A stretch of 45,383 nucleotides of DNA from Labilithrix sp. (GCA_019637195.1 JAHBWA010000065.1:1-45383), one strand, 5' to 3'; positions 1-9,525 are shown, counted from the stretch's first letter. The notes: generated from the letters alone by a model not told the origin. Numbers and translations: made by a program.

Positions 1-230
1 GTCGAGCGAGTGACCGTTGCGGAGGAGCAACCGGCGGATGGCCATCGAGCGGCGGTCGCCGATCACCTCGACCCGCCGCTGTGGGTGAGCGCGGGGTTGA
101 GCAACCGGAGGACGTGAAACTTGTCGGCGACGAGGCGCGCGTTCGGAAACGCGCGCTTCGCGAAGCCCTTGTACGCGTCGCTCATGTCGAGGGTGACGAG
201 GCGGTCCTTGCGTGTGTCCCAGGACAAATC
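1..230 (-). pseudogene. ISL3-family transposase fragment
   Basis: Reading the minus strand from about 230 gives DTRKDRLVTLDMSDAYKGFA, then NARLVADKFHVLRLLNPAL. This is the D...YxGF...FP.A...DKFHV block of ISL3 (IS204/IS1001/IS1165) DDE transposases. Near position 80 the frame breaks: the continuation, RRVEVIGDRRSMAIRRLLL, lies in another frame. The fragment therefore has at least one indel, has lost its N-terminus at about 230, and runs off the window edge. Similarity ends abruptly at about 230, where unrelated sequence begins. It is a dead remnant with no open frame. Confidence 0.7.
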
Positions 231-273
231 AATTCAATGGCGATCTGCTACACGCGGCTTGAAGACGGCCTCA

Positions 274-558
274 TCATCCGTACCGACGGAATGGTACGCC
301 CGTTATCGCCTCGGCGTTTTCCGCGAAGCTCAAGAACTCAGTCGTGCCCATTATGCCGGCGACCACGTTCAGGACCGGCACGGTGGCTCCGAACACGTAC
401 TGCTCGGCCACGTGGGCGATGATGATCGAGAGCAGGTAGACGATGCTCGTGCTCACCGTCCGTCCGAACCTGTCGCTCGTTATCGGCTGCCCCCTCTTCC
501 GGCTCGCCCAGACGCCGGTAACGAGGTCCGCGACGAAGAGCCCGCCGAGAGCCAAGGC
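274..558 (-). pseudogene. phage-type holin remnant
   Basis: The minus-strand frame from about 558 to a stop at 274 reads LALGGLFVADLVTGVWASRK, then SDRFGRTVSTSIVYLLSIII, and ends ENAEAITGVPFRRYG. The DLxTGxWASRKRG opening, the hydrophobic segments and the TEFLSFAENAEAITG end match the small holins of phage_holin_4 type (toxin-secretion/lysis holins). The expected N-terminal membrane segment is missing: at about 558 the frame joins directly to the RluA-like remnant. No endolysin or other phage gene is nearby, so this is a fragment and not part of a working lysis cassette. Confidence 0.55.
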
Positions 559-772
559 GAGTCGACGAAGACGAACGCGTCCGGCCGCGCGACGCACGGA
601 TCTCTGGCGTGGAGGTCGAGCGCGACGACGGACCCTTCGCGTACGCGGTCGTCTCGGTCGTGACGACCTTCCCGTCGACCGCGATCTTCCCCGGACGCAC
701 GAGCTCCCGCGCACGTCCCCACGAGAGGCCGAAGAGCGCCCGCACGCCCGCGTCGATCGGCGAGCCCGCCAA
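558..772 (-). pseudogene. RluA-like pseudouridine synthase remnant (S4 domain)
   Basis: The minus-strand frame from 772 reads RALFGLSWGRARELVRPGK then IAVDGKVVTTETTA, an S4 RNA-binding domain (helix, then IAVDGKVV). A one-base loss near 643 moves the rest, VREGSVVALDLHARDP and AFVFVDS, to another frame. The latter resembles the start of an RluA-type catalytic domain, whose Asp-containing core is absent. The sequence then runs straight into the holin remnant. Family assignment rests mainly on the S4 pattern followed by the short V-D motif, so another S4-containing RNA-modification enzyme is possible. Confidence 0.45.
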
Positions 773-920
773 ATCGGGGCCGACCGCGACCGCAAGGGAG
801 ATTCGGACACTTCACGCAAGCATTACCACAGCCTCTCTGCAGGGGGCCTCACGCGCCGCGAGGATGACGAGACGGCGCAAGCCCGCATCGAGGCCGGGCT
901 CACAGGCCGCTGGGCGGCTG

Positions 921-3305
921 TCAGCGGCGGCGACGCCGGGCGAGGATGCCGGCGAGACCGACAAGCGCCCACGCCGAGGCCGCGCCCGCGGGCGGGCGCC
1001 CCGTCGTGTGGCATCCGTCGCTCTCCGAGCCCGCAGCGGTCGCGGGCGGCTCCGCGCCGGCCGCCTGCTGCAACGTGTCCGACGTGCTCGGGGCGAAGCG
1101 CTCGTCACCCGAGTACATGGCTTGAATCGCGTGCGTGCCCGACGTGAGGACCGCCGTCGTGAACGTGACGCGCCCCTCGCTGTCCAGGGGGCTCACGCCG
1201 AGCGCGGCGCCGGCCAGCGAGAACGTCACCGTTCCGCCCGGCGCCCCCGCGCCGGGGCCCACGGCGCTCACCTGTGCGGTGAAGATGACCGCGCTGCCCG
1301 GAGCTGACGGGTTCGACGACGAGATCACAGCGGTCGACGTGGACGCGCGACTCACCTGATGCGTCGCGGTCGAGGCCGACGGTTCGTGGTTCGCGTCGCC
1401 CGAGTACGCGGCTTCGACGTCGTTGGTACCCGCGGGGAGAGATGCCGTGGAGAGCGTCGCCGCCCCCGCCTCGACGGGGGCGGTTCCGAGCACGAACCCG
1501 CCCCGCGCGAAGGTCACCGAGCCCGAGAGCGGCCCCTTGGCCGACGTCACCGTCGCCGTCAGCGTGACGGCTTGACCGAACACGGTCGTCGCGGCCGACC
1601 TCGTCAGCGCGACGGCGCTCGCCGCCCGGTCGACGACGTGGACGCGGGAGGCCGAGGCCGCGTCGTGGATCGCGTCGCCGCCGTAGGTCACCTCGATGAT
1701 GTGTTTGCCGACGGCGAGCGCGTCCGTCGTGACCGCGGCTCCACCGCCGACAAGCGGTACGGTGCCGAGCGTCGTCGGCGGCGTCGCCGACACGTCCGTG
1801 AAGGTCACGCTCCCGGAGGGGGTCGTCGCTCCATCGCTCGCCGTCAGCGTCGCCGTGAACGTCACGCCCTGTCCGTAGGTCGACGGGGTCGTGGAAGCTT
1901 GCAGGTCGACGAGCGTGCCGTCGAGCTCAACGAGCTGCGTCACCGCCTCCGCACTCACGCTCGCGTCGAAGTTGCCGTCGCCGGCGTACTCCGCGGTGAT
2001 GGTGTGCGGCCCGAGGGAGAGGGTCGTCGCCACGAACGACGCCATGCCTGCGCCGTCGAGCGCGCCGCTCCCCAGCGTGCTCGCCCCCTCCTTGAAGGTC
2101 ACCGTACCGGTGGGCGTGCCCGCCGCTGGCGGGGTCACCTGCACGGTCGCCGTGAACGTCACGGGCTGGCCGACGAGCGAAGGGCTCTCGGACGTGACCA
2201 CAGCGGTCGTCGTGCTCCCCTTGTTCACCGTCTGGACGAGCGTCGCCGACGTGCTCGGCACGTACATCGCGTCGCCGGCGAACTCCGCCCTGAGGATGTG
2301 CGTTCCCCGGGGGAGGTTTACGGTCAGCGACGCGACCCCCATGGGGTCGATCGTCGCGCTTCCGAGCGTGCTCGCCCCTTCCTTGAATGTCACCGAACCG
2401 GCGACCGTCGCCGGCTCCACAGTCGCCGTGAGCATCACGGGTTGTCCGACGAGCGACGGGGTCTTCGAGGTCGTCAGGGACAGCGTCGTCGGCACCTTGT
2501 TCACCCCGTGGACGACCGCCGACGAAGTCGTCCCGGTCGGCACGTAGCGCGCGGTGAGCGTGTGGGCGCCGGCCGTGAGGGTCGAGGTCACGAGGGTGGC
2601 CTCGCCCGCGGAGATCAAGGCGCTCCCGATCTCGACGCCGCCAGCGAGGAACTGGACCGTGTCGTTCGTCGTTCCACCCGTCACGCGGGCTTTCAGCGTG
2701 ACCGGCTCGCCCACGACCGACAGGCTCGGCGAGGCGTCGAGCGACACGCCGATCGTGGCCGGGGGCAGCATGTACGTCGTGAAGACGCCTGGGTCGCGTG
2801 GCGACCATACTCCGTTGAAGATCATGTAGAGCGGCTCCGAGTAGCCCTTGCTGGCCCACCAGCCGCAAGGCACGTGCGTGTTCGGCGAGGAGGCGCCGAG
2901 CTCGAGCGTGAAGAGCTCGTCGGTCGTGAGCTGGATGTTCGCCGCGGTCATGTCGATGAACGTGGTGTAGGCGGCAACCTGATCGCTCGGCGTGAAGGTC
3001 GTGCTGAACAGGGCGGGCCCGTCGATCGGCGCCGGGCCGCGCTTCACGCTCAGCGTGAAGGTCACCGGGGCGCTGGTGCGGGAATTGAGGGTGAGGGCGA
3101 CCCCTGCGAGCGTGCCGGTCACTCCAGCCTTCACCTGCTGCCGCACGCGCCCGCTGTCCAGCCAACAGAGGCCAGTTTCCGACCCTTGCGCCCGCATTTC
3201 GGACTGCTGATCCACCGTGCCCACCGCCGCCCGCGCGTGTCGAGGCTCGACGAGGACGACGACCAGGAGGAGAAGCCAGGGCAGCAAGCGTCGGAGGTCG
3301 GGCAT
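921..3305 (-). CDS. secreted Ig-like repeat protein with MYXO-CTERM tail
   Basis: A 794-residue surface or secreted protein. The ATG at 3305 is chosen because it starts a clear signal peptide (MPDLRRLLPWLLLLVVVLVE, cleavage near residue 27); the open frame reaches further upstream without such a signal. Residues about 30-185 form an uncharacterised beta-rich domain. Residues about 190-745 hold six Big_3_5-type Ig-like repeats, each with a T...G..VTLTATV strand, a GSVTF strand and an AxYxGD motif. The C-terminus has a Cys (GCHTTG), a hydrophobic segment (ASAWALVGLAGILA) and five arginines: a MYXO-CTERM-like sorting signal, expected to be processed by a myxosortase and placed on the outer surface. 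Such repeats usually act as stalks or in adhesion; no catalytic domain is visible. It is divergent from the LuxR gene at 3454. Confidence 0.9.
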   Translation of the reverse strand: MPDLRRLLPWLLLLVVVLVEPRHARAAVGTVDQQSEMRAQGSETGLCWLDSGRVRQQVKAGVTGTLAGVALTLNSRTSAPVTFTLSVKRGPAPIDGPALFSTTFTPSDQVAAYTTFIDMTAANIQLTTDELFTLELGASSPNTHVPCGWWASKGYSEPLYMIFNGVWSPRDPGVFTTYMLPPATIGVSLDASPSLSVVGEPVTLKARVTGGTTNDTVQFLAGGVEIGSALISAGEATLVTSTLTAGAHTLTARYVPTGTTSSAVVHGVNKVPTTLSLTTSKTPSLVGQPVMLTATVEPATVAGSVTFKEGASTLGSATIDPMGVASLTVNLPRGTHILRAEFAGDAMYVPSTSATLVQTVNKGSTTTAVVTSESPSLVGQPVTFTATVQVTPPAAGTPTGTVTFKEGASTLGSGALDGAGMASFVATTLSLGPHTITAEYAGDGNFDASVSAEAVTQLVELDGTLVDLQASTTPSTYGQGVTFTATLTASDGATTPSGSVTFTDVSATPPTTLGTVPLVGGGAAVTTDALAVGKHIIEVTYGGDAIHDAASASRVHVVDRAASAVALTRSAATTVFGQAVTLTATVTSAKGPLSGSVTFARGGFVLGTAPVEAGAATLSTASLPAGTNDVEAAYSGDANHEPSASTATHQVSRASTSTAVISSSNPSAPGSAVIFTAQVSAVGPGAGAPGGTVTFSLAGAALGVSPLDSEGRVTFTTAVLTSGTHAIQAMYSGDERFAPSTSDTLQQAAGAEPPATAAGSESDGCHTTGRPPAGAASAWALVGLAGILARRRRR

Positions 3306-3453
3306 TCTCGTGACGCTACGGGCGGCCGCAGATCGAGCCAACCCCGCAACTTGGAGGGGGCGCGCCGGGGCCGCCGAAATCGTGCCGGTGATGTCGATGG
3401 GGGCCTTGCGCAGCTCGCCGGTCGGACGCGCCGTGGTACGCTGGCGTGGCGTC

Positions 3454-4329
3454 ATGCTCACCGTCGCGAAGCGGAGCCCCGGGCACGACGATGTGTCCGG
3501 TGACCTGGACCTGTCCCGTCAGGCCGTGGCCGTGTGCGTGGACCTCGCGGCGATGGGACCGCAGGAGACCCTCGCGGACTACGTCGCGTCGGGCCACGCG
3601 CGGATCGGCCGCATGCTCGGCGCGGCGCGAGGGTTCGCGGTACTCGCGGCGAAGATGGACCGCTCCCCGAAGGACGATCCGCTCCTCGGGTGGCGCATCG
3701 ACCTCTGTTTCGACGTCGGGGCGAAGTCGCGTGAGCAGATCGTCGCGGTCGAGCGGGACGTGCGCGAGGAGACGTACGTGCACGACCCCCTGATTCGAAA
3801 CACGTGCGCGGATGCCGGTTGCCACCGGGTCCATCATGTCCCCGATCCGAGGAGGATCGCCGCTCACCGACATACGATCGAGGCGAAGTACTGGACGATG
3901 TTCTCGCTGCGCGATCGGCTCAAGGCGATCTACGCGCTCTCGCCGAGCGTGGAACTCCACCTGTGCTTCGATCGGTCAGCGGAGGCAGCGTCCTTCGGCC
4001 ACCGTGAGGCACGCCTGCTCGAGCTCGTGACGTCCGGGATGGCGCCGTGGGCGCAGCGCTTCGCGTTCATGCTCGGTCGCCTGGACGGCCTCGTGGTCCT
4101 CTCGCCGCGCGAGCGCGAAGTGGCCTACGGACTGCTCGGTCACGCGAACGTGAAGAACGTCGCGGCGAACCTGTCGATGAGCGAGGCGCGAGCGCGCGAG
4201 CTCATCCGCGCCGTGTACAAGAAGCTCGGGGTGGGCGGTCGTCTGGAGCTCGCGAACAAGTGGGCGTCGTCCACGGTCCCGCCGGCGACGCCGCTCGGCA
4301 GCACGATGGCCGTCGGACGGCGGCGCTAA
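3454..4329 (+). CDS. LuxR-type HTH transcriptional regulator
   Basis: A 291-residue protein. The C-terminal region (about 212-270) reads LSPREREVAYGLLGHANVKN, then NLSMSEARARELIRAVYKKL, a GerE/LuxR DNA-binding domain. The N-terminal 200 residues (DPLLGWRIDLCFDVG, ETYVHDPLIRN, EAKYWTMFSLRDRLKAIYAL) match no sensor family I can name. They are shared, block for block, with the broken gene at 17300-18139, so this is one of a local paralog family. The ATG at 3454 is chosen because the paralog aligns from the same point; the open frame extends upstream to 3217 without homology. It is divergent from the Ig-repeat protein with about 150 bp between, so it may regulate that gene (inference). Confidence 0.85.
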   Translation: MLTVAKRSPGHDDVSGDLDLSRQAVAVCVDLAAMGPQETLADYVASGHARIGRMLGAARGFAVLAAKMDRSPKDDPLLGWRIDLCFDVGAKSREQIVAVERDVREETYVHDPLIRNTCADAGCHRVHHVPDPRRIAAHRHTIEAKYWTMFSLRDRLKAIYALSPSVELHLCFDRSAEAASFGHREARLLELVTSGMAPWAQRFAFMLGRLDGLVVLSPREREVAYGLLGHANVKNVAANLSMSEARARELIRAVYKKLGVGGRLELANKWASSTVPPATPLGSTMAVGRRR

Positions 4330-4379
4330 CACCGAGACTGGTTGACCCGATCGCGGTGGCGTGATCTCTGTGAGACGAG

Positions 4380-4745
4380 ATGCCGATCCCGATGAAGCTA
4401 CGTGAGGCAGTGCTGCAGGCTCGCCACCAAGGCTGCTCCTACAAGGAGACTGCGGAACTTCTCGGCGTCGGATACGCGACCGTGAATCGGATCCTTCGGC
4501 TGCATCGAGAGACGAAGTCGCTCGAACCGCGCCCGCGCGGTGGTGGAAATCCTTCTCCGATCCACGGGTCGACGGCCGAGCTGTTCGCGAAGATCGTCGC
4601 CGAAATGCCGGACGCCACGGTCGCGGAGCTCGCGGCGGCGCTCATGAAGCGGTCGAAGGTCGAGACGAGTCGCTCGGGCGTCCAACGCGCCCTTGGTCGG
4701 CTCGGCTTCTCTCGGAAAAGAGTCCTTCATCGCCCTCGAACGTGA
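4380..4745 (+). CDS. IS630-family transposase, N-terminal part (orfA)
   Basis: A 121-residue protein with the helix-turn-helix DNA-binding part of an IS630 transposase: LREAVLQARHQGCSYKETAE, then VGYATVNRILRLHRE, and a second winged-helix segment SRSGVQRALGRLGFSRK. In intact members this fuses to the DDE catalytic part. Here the catalytic part is in the +1 frame. The change would have to happen at the AAAAG run at 4716-4720, where orfA reads GFSRKR and orfB reads LGKESFIALERDT. This could be a programmed shift, which is known in this family, or a disabling indel. Confidence 0.8.
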   Translation: MPIPMKLREAVLQARHQGCSYKETAELLGVGYATVNRILRLHRETKSLEPRPRGGGNPSPIHGSTAELFAKIVAEMPDATVAELAAALMKRSKVETSRSGVQRALGRLGFSRKRVLHRPRT

Positions 4746-5340
4746 CACGCCCGAGCACCGCAAGCGGCGCGAAGCGTTCTGCGAGCTCCTGAGGACGAAG
4801 GACGCTCGCAGCATCGTCTTCATTGACGAATCGTTCGAAGAAAAAGGGATGCGACGCGAGTACGCGCGCGCGCCGCGCGGACAGCGGGTGACGGGCACTC
4901 GACCCTTCCGCTCGTGGAAGACGATCTCCCTCGTCGGCGCCATCCGCCTCGGCGAGAAGCCGAAGCTGATGACGAGTCGCTCCACAATCAACGGGCCGGC
5001 GTTCCTCCGGTTCGTGAAGCGCCGCCTCGCACCGTGGCTCTCGCCCGGCGACGTTGTCATCATGGACAACCTCAACATCCACAAGATGCTGGTCGTGCGT
5101 GAGGCAATCCTCGATGCGGGCGGCATCCCCGTCTATCTGCCGACCTACAGCCCCGAGCTCAACCCGATCGAGAGGCTCTGGGCGGATATGAAGAGGCAGC
5201 TGGAGCGACGTTTCTTTCTGCCGCTCGGCCACATCACCGTCCCGCCCGCCGCCCGCGAAAGAGCAGCCCGCGTCGGATTGATCGGCCGCCGTCCACGCGG
5301 GAGAGCATGCGCTCGGCGGCTGCGCCACGCCATACCGCCT
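4380..5340 (+). mobile_element. IS630-family insertion sequence, 3' end lost
   Basis: The element contains orfA (4380-4745) and orfB (from 4693) of an IS630-type transposase in two overlapping frames. It starts about 50 bp downstream of the LuxR stop codon. No matching terminal inverted repeat was found: the sequence after the LuxR gene has no complement near 5340 or 5650. Transposase similarity fades after the third catalytic residue (about 5210), and at about 5353 the sequence becomes an IS3-family remnant. The element is therefore probably truncated. The exact left end is uncertain. Confidence 0.65.
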
Positions 5341-5487
5341 CCTCGTGCAGCGCTTACCAGGGAGCGCAGTTCACCGCGGAGGCTTCACGAAGCCGCTCCG
5401 CGAGCGCAGGATCGCGATCAGCTCAGCATGGACGGTAAGGGCGGTGTCTCGACAACGTGTTCGTCGAGCGGCTCTGGCGGTCGCTAA
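4693..5487 (+). pseudogene. IS630-family transposase, DDE catalytic part (orfB), 3' end altered
   Basis: The frame carries the three catalytic acidic residues of a DDE_3 transposase: D in SIVFIDESF, D in VIMDNLNIHK, and E in SPELNPIERLWADMKRQL. The usual linker and tail follow only to about 5210. After that the frame reads low-complexity, Arg/Pro-rich sequence that does not look like an IS630 C-terminus, and it then overlaps the IS3 remnant in another frame until the stop at 5487. The catalytic core appears whole but the C-terminus is probably frameshifted or replaced. Function would also require a +1 shift from orfA. Confidence 0.65.
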
Positions 5488-5650
5488 GTACGAGGAGGTC
5501 TACCTGCACGCGTACGACGAAATGGCCTCGGCGCGAGCCGGGATCACGCGCTACTTGGCGTTCTACAACGACGAGCGCTCGCACCAGGCGCTCGGCTACC
5601 AGACGCCGGCGGCGTTTTACGACCGCGCGATGAACAAGGCGGCAGCGTGA
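5353..5650 (+). pseudogene. IS3-family transposase (orfB) C-terminal remnant
   Basis: Across two or three frames the plus strand reads AYQGAQFT, TKPLRERRIAIS, MDGKGG, DNVFVERLWRSLKYEEVYLH, then YLAFYNDERSHQALGY and TPAAFYD. This is the end of the rve integrase core of IS3-type transposases, including the catalytic Glu in VERLWRS. Frame breaks lie near 5383, 5427 and 5480, so it is not functional. The final frame keeps its natural stop at 5650. It directly abuts the IS630 element on the left, which suggests one insertion into or next to the other followed by deletion. Confidence 0.75.
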
Positions 5651-6266
5651 TCCCCAGCGGCGTCCACAGCCTCGTCCCCAAGTTGCGAGTCTCCCTCTCG
5701 CGCTCTCCCTCGTCTGCCTCCGCTTCGAGGTCGTGCTCGCCATGGGACGGCTGCGAGGCGGTCGTGACGAAGAAGAGACTACGGTCGACTTATTTGTAGG
5801 ATACAGAAGAAGAGAACGACGCAGGCTCCACCTTAGCCACCGCCCTTCGTGGTCCGAACGATGGGGGCCACTTCACTCCGTCATCGGCAGGTTGGACGTT
5901 GAAGTCGCTCGAGGAGATGCCTTCGCGACTCGCGTGTGCCGCTTGATCCGGATCCGCAGCTGGATCGGAAGGCTCGATCGACGTCGTTCGAGCCGCCGGA
6001 CGGGACCCCTTCGCGTCGACCTGCTGATGCCGAGGGATGGCGCCGAGGTCTCCGCGCCGGAGCTCGGCGCACACGCGACCGCGCTGCCGTGGCTTCGCTA
6101 CATCACCGACGCGTCGCTCCCTGGACTCGTCATCGGCCGCAGCGCGATGGTGTCAGTGAACTCCCGCGACCCGAGTGCCTCGGGTAGAGCGCCGACTCTC
6201 GAACATCCCGTCCCGCTCCCGCTCCCAAGCAATCGACGCGGCGGCGGTCACGCGTGGGTCGCTGGC
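5651..6266. other. 616-bp stretch without a convincing gene
   Basis: No frame here has protein-like composition over its length. One minus-strand frame (5790-6074, 94 codons, start ATG, ends SFSSSVSYK) is open but matches nothing I recognise, and I do not call it. The stretch lies between the IS630/IS3 remnants and the 3' end of the WGR-like gene, so it may be decayed mobile DNA. Confidence 0.4.
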
Positions 6267-7250
6267 TCACTCCTTCAGCGCGAGCTCGCGCTTGATGCCG
6301 AGCTTCTTCAAGCCCGCCTTGAACGCCTTCGGATCGTACGAGCCGTGCTCGACCGCGGTGCGATGGACGAGGCCCCACATGAACGCATCGACGCTCGGTG
6401 TGACGACCGCCTCGAAGCTCCCTTCGTTGTTGTACACGCGGACGCCGTCGGGACAGGCAACGTAGTGCGCGAGCCCGCCGTCGTGCGCGATCTCGATCGC
6501 CTTGCTCGCGAGGTCGAGCCACTTCTTGTTGCCGCCCAGGAGGTCGGCGAGGTCAGGCCCGTGATTGTCGGCGAGTCGCGCGCCGAGCGTGAAGGTCCAT
6601 CCGAGCTGACGGAGCTTGCCGCTCGCGCAGGCATCGGCCAGGCCGAGGAGCGCCTTCTGCGTCTCCTTCGGGAGCGCTCGCGCGTGCTTCGCGAGTTCGG
6701 CGCGCGTCCCCACCGGGAGCTTCTTTCCGAGCTTCTTGGCGCCGGGCAGGAGCCGGGCGACATCGTCGACCAAACGGCCGTCGCTCGCGTAGCCCTCGAT
6801 CTTCGCTGGCACCGGCGTCGTGTCGGTCTTCGCAGCGGCCCTCTCCTTGGGCGGACCGACGAAGAAGAAGTCCGTTCGAGCGCCGCTCCCCGCACCCAGC
6901 CAGTTCGCAGCGTACTTCTCGAGCCGGATCGCGCCAAAGGCGTCTTTCGCCGCGCCGGCCGAGCCGTAGTCGCGGACCGTCTGCGTCAACGGCTCTCCGC
7001 AGATGCCCTCGATGGTCGTGACCTTCGAGCCGCGGAGCGTCGCGTGGAGCTCGTGGTACACGCGGCCCTTCTTGTCGTGCCAGAACATCGAATACTTCGC
7101 CGGGAAGTAGTCCGTGACGACGCGGCTCGGGTCCTCGCGCGTCGGCGGTACGGTCGTCACCTTCTCCGAGACGAAGCCGCCGGTCTTCTTCGGTGTCTTC
7201 CGCACTTTGCTCGCGACCTTCATGCGTCGAGCATTCCACATCCCGAACAT
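6267..7250 (-). CDS. WGR-like / SUKH-like domain protein
   Basis: A protein of up to 327 residues; the second ATG (7220, MKVASKVRKTPKKTGG) is an equally good start. Residues about 50-125 (YSMFWHDKKGRVYHELHAT, then VRDYGSAGAAKDAFGAI) resemble a degenerate WGR domain: hydrophobic strand, G-S alternation, then a helix and a conserved K. The region around residues 255-310 (IEIAHDGGLAHYVACPDGVR then VYNNEGSFEAVV) resembles the SMI1/KNR4 (SUKH) fold, which in bacteria often marks immunity proteins. Between the two is a Lys/Ala-rich helical stretch. There is no signal peptide, so it is cytoplasmic. Both domain calls are by pattern only; no toxin gene is adjacent. Confidence 0.6.
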   Translation of the reverse strand: MFGMWNARRMKVASKVRKTPKKTGGFVSEKVTTVPPTREDPSRVVTDYFPAKYSMFWHDKKGRVYHELHATLRGSKVTTIEGICGEPLTQTVRDYGSAGAAKDAFGAIRLEKYAANWLGAGSGARTDFFFVGPPKERAAAKTDTTPVPAKIEGYASDGRLVDDVARLLPGAKKLGKKLPVGTRAELAKHARALPKETQKALLGLADACASGKLRQLGWTFTLGARLADNHGPDLADLLGGNKKWLDLASKAIEIAHDGGLAHYVACPDGVRVYNNEGSFEAVVTPSVDAFMWGLVHRTAVEHGSYDPKAFKAGLKKLGIKRELALKE

Positions 7251-7258
7251 CTACGGCC

Positions 7259-7470
7259 TTAGAAAGTGGCGCCGGCGCCCGAGCGCTGAAACGACGACCG
7301 GTCGGCACCTCTAGTGAGAGTTGCCGCGACGCTGCGCGCTGCAGCGGACGCGATCGCTGCGTTCCTCGCGACGGACGACGAGGATCGGACGCTCGCGCGC
7401 CGCCGCAGGCGGCGATCGATCCCGTGACGGAGAAGGTGAAGCCGACGGTGACAAAGCGACGCGCGAGCAT
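7259..7470 (-). pseudogene. possible small lipoprotein remnant
   Basis: An ATG at 7470 opens MLARRFVTVGFTFSVTGSIA followed by ACGGA: a basic start, a hydrophobic stretch and a lipobox-like SIAAC. After about 28 codons this frame becomes Arg/Pro-rich. A neighbouring frame then reads SSVARNAAIASAAARSVAAT and stops at 7259. A single indel near 7385 would join them into a lipoprotein of about 70 residues. No homolog is recognised, and it may be chance. Confidence 0.25.
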
Positions 7471-7503
7471 CGTCGGACCTCCCAGGCGTCCCGCACGTGC
7501 CTA

Positions 7504-8016
7504 TTAAGGACTTTCGCCGCGCTCGATGGCGCCGCGGGCGCGCCGATAGTCGGCTTCTTCGGCGAAGTAGCTCGCCTCGAGCTTGCGGAAGTGACGCCAG
7601 ACGAAGGCACCAACAATCAAGGCCACGCCCGCTAAAAACAGCGGCTCGAAGAATTGCCCGTGACCGATCGCTACGAAGATCACCAGCAACGCGAACGCGA
7701 GCGCGCCGCACAGGCCCGTCACGAGGTTTCCATGTCGGCGCAGACCGACGCCATCGAGCACCTCCCCCTTGACGTGGAACCGACGGCGTTGGGCGGCCCA
7801 ACGCATGTCGAGGTCCTGCAACCGACTTTGCTTGCGTAGGTCGTCGATGTCCCCTTCGAGCGCGCCCACGCGCTCGTGGAGCTCGGTGTAGATGGCCGAT
7901 TCACTCCGTACCACCCGCAACGAGGCGCCGCAGTGACGGCAATCGACGAAGTTTGGCGAGCCTGACACCGACAGCCCGGCGCCGCAGCGACCACACGTTA
8001 TTTGCGGAAGCTCCAT
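7504..8016 (-). CDS. zinc-ribbon membrane protein
   Basis: A 170-residue protein that starts MELPQITCGRCGAGLSVSGS and has a four-Cys zinc ribbon (CGRC...CRHC, residues 8-30). A coiled-coil-like charged stretch follows (about 45-75, ELHERVGALEGDIDDLRKQS). Two adjacent membrane segments come next (about 95-115, LVTGLCGALAFALLVIFVAI, and about 120-140, FEPLFLAGVALIVGAFVW), then a short charged cytoplasmic tail. The organisation suggests a membrane-anchored metal-binding protein with its ribbon in the cytoplasm. The domain order recalls the zinc-ribbon membrane protein at 27646. Function is unknown. Confidence 0.75.
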   Translation of the reverse strand: MELPQITCGRCGAGLSVSGSPNFVDCRHCGASLRVVRSESAIYTELHERVGALEGDIDDLRKQSRLQDLDMRWAAQRRRFHVKGEVLDGVGLRRHGNLVTGLCGALAFALLVIFVAIGHGQFFEPLFLAGVALIVGAFVWRHFRKLEASYFAEEADYRRARGAIERGESP

Positions 8017-8349
8017 CGATACACTCGAGTTTCTCCGCGTGACGGAGGACCCGTCAAGCGACGTCCGCGTTCACGAGGTCTCGTGACCCCAGGAGCGTGT
8101 CGCCGGCGCGAGCGTGCCTCGGGACCGTCGGGCGAAGCAGGTCGATCGCCTGCTCCGCTGGATTGCCTCGGCGATCTCGCAGCGGCGTATCGCGAGGGTC
8201 GTCCTCGTCGGAGCGAGCGTCGACGCGTTCGAGTTCGCCAGCGAGCTCGGCGAGCGCGTCAGAGCCGCATTGCACGACCGCGGCGTCGACCGCGCTACCT
8301 CGCGCGAGGTCAGCAGGCCCGACAACGCTCTGACGCAGGGGGACGCGCT
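8017..8349. other. 333-bp intergenic stretch, possible coding remnant
   Basis: Within the plus strand, about 8118-8300, one frame reads RRIARVVLVGASVDAFEFAS, then ELGERVRAALHDRGVD, which looks protein-like (strand-turn-helix). No plausible start precedes it, and the frame overlaps the next gene before stopping at 8461. I treat it as a possible decayed gene and do not call a CDS. The remainder is the divergent upstream region of the genes at 8016 (-) and 8350 (+). Confidence 0.3.
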
Positions 8350-9189
<840 letters not shown>

Positions 9190-9525
9190 GCCGTCGGACG
9201 CGTTCGAGGTCCTCGTCCATGCGTCCAGAGAGTACGGTGGGAGCCGGGGCTGGCGTGCGACGTTCGCCGCCGCGTGCCCGCGTTCTTCCTCCGGCGGCTC
9301 GCCGAGGAGGACGGCATCCAGGGCGGAGCGGTGCGGTGCTGGTCGTGTAGCTGACGGTGAGTGGCCCGCGCCCCAACCCCCAGTCGGCCGCGACTGGAGC
9401 GGCCGTCAACGCCGCGTCGTGAGTCGATGAAGAACAAGAAGGTTTCACCGCGCCGAAGCGGTCGACGTGCGAACAGGCAGGCTGCTCACGACCTGCGCCG
9501 AGCGTAAGACGTTGCCGCCGGCCAG
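9190..9525. other. 336-bp stretch with a short coding remnant and a hairpin
   Basis: A plus-strand frame ending near 9352 reads VPAFFLRRLAEEDGIQGGA then VRCWSCS and a stop, which looks like the end of a protein; its upstream part is not in one frame. A short perfect stem, CAGTCG-GCCG-CGACTG, is at 9381-9396, just after it. Nothing else is recognised. Confidence 0.3.

Noticed and set aside
274..558. prophage lysis module
   Set aside because: Only a holin fragment is present; no endolysin, capsid, integrase or attachment site is seen nearby.
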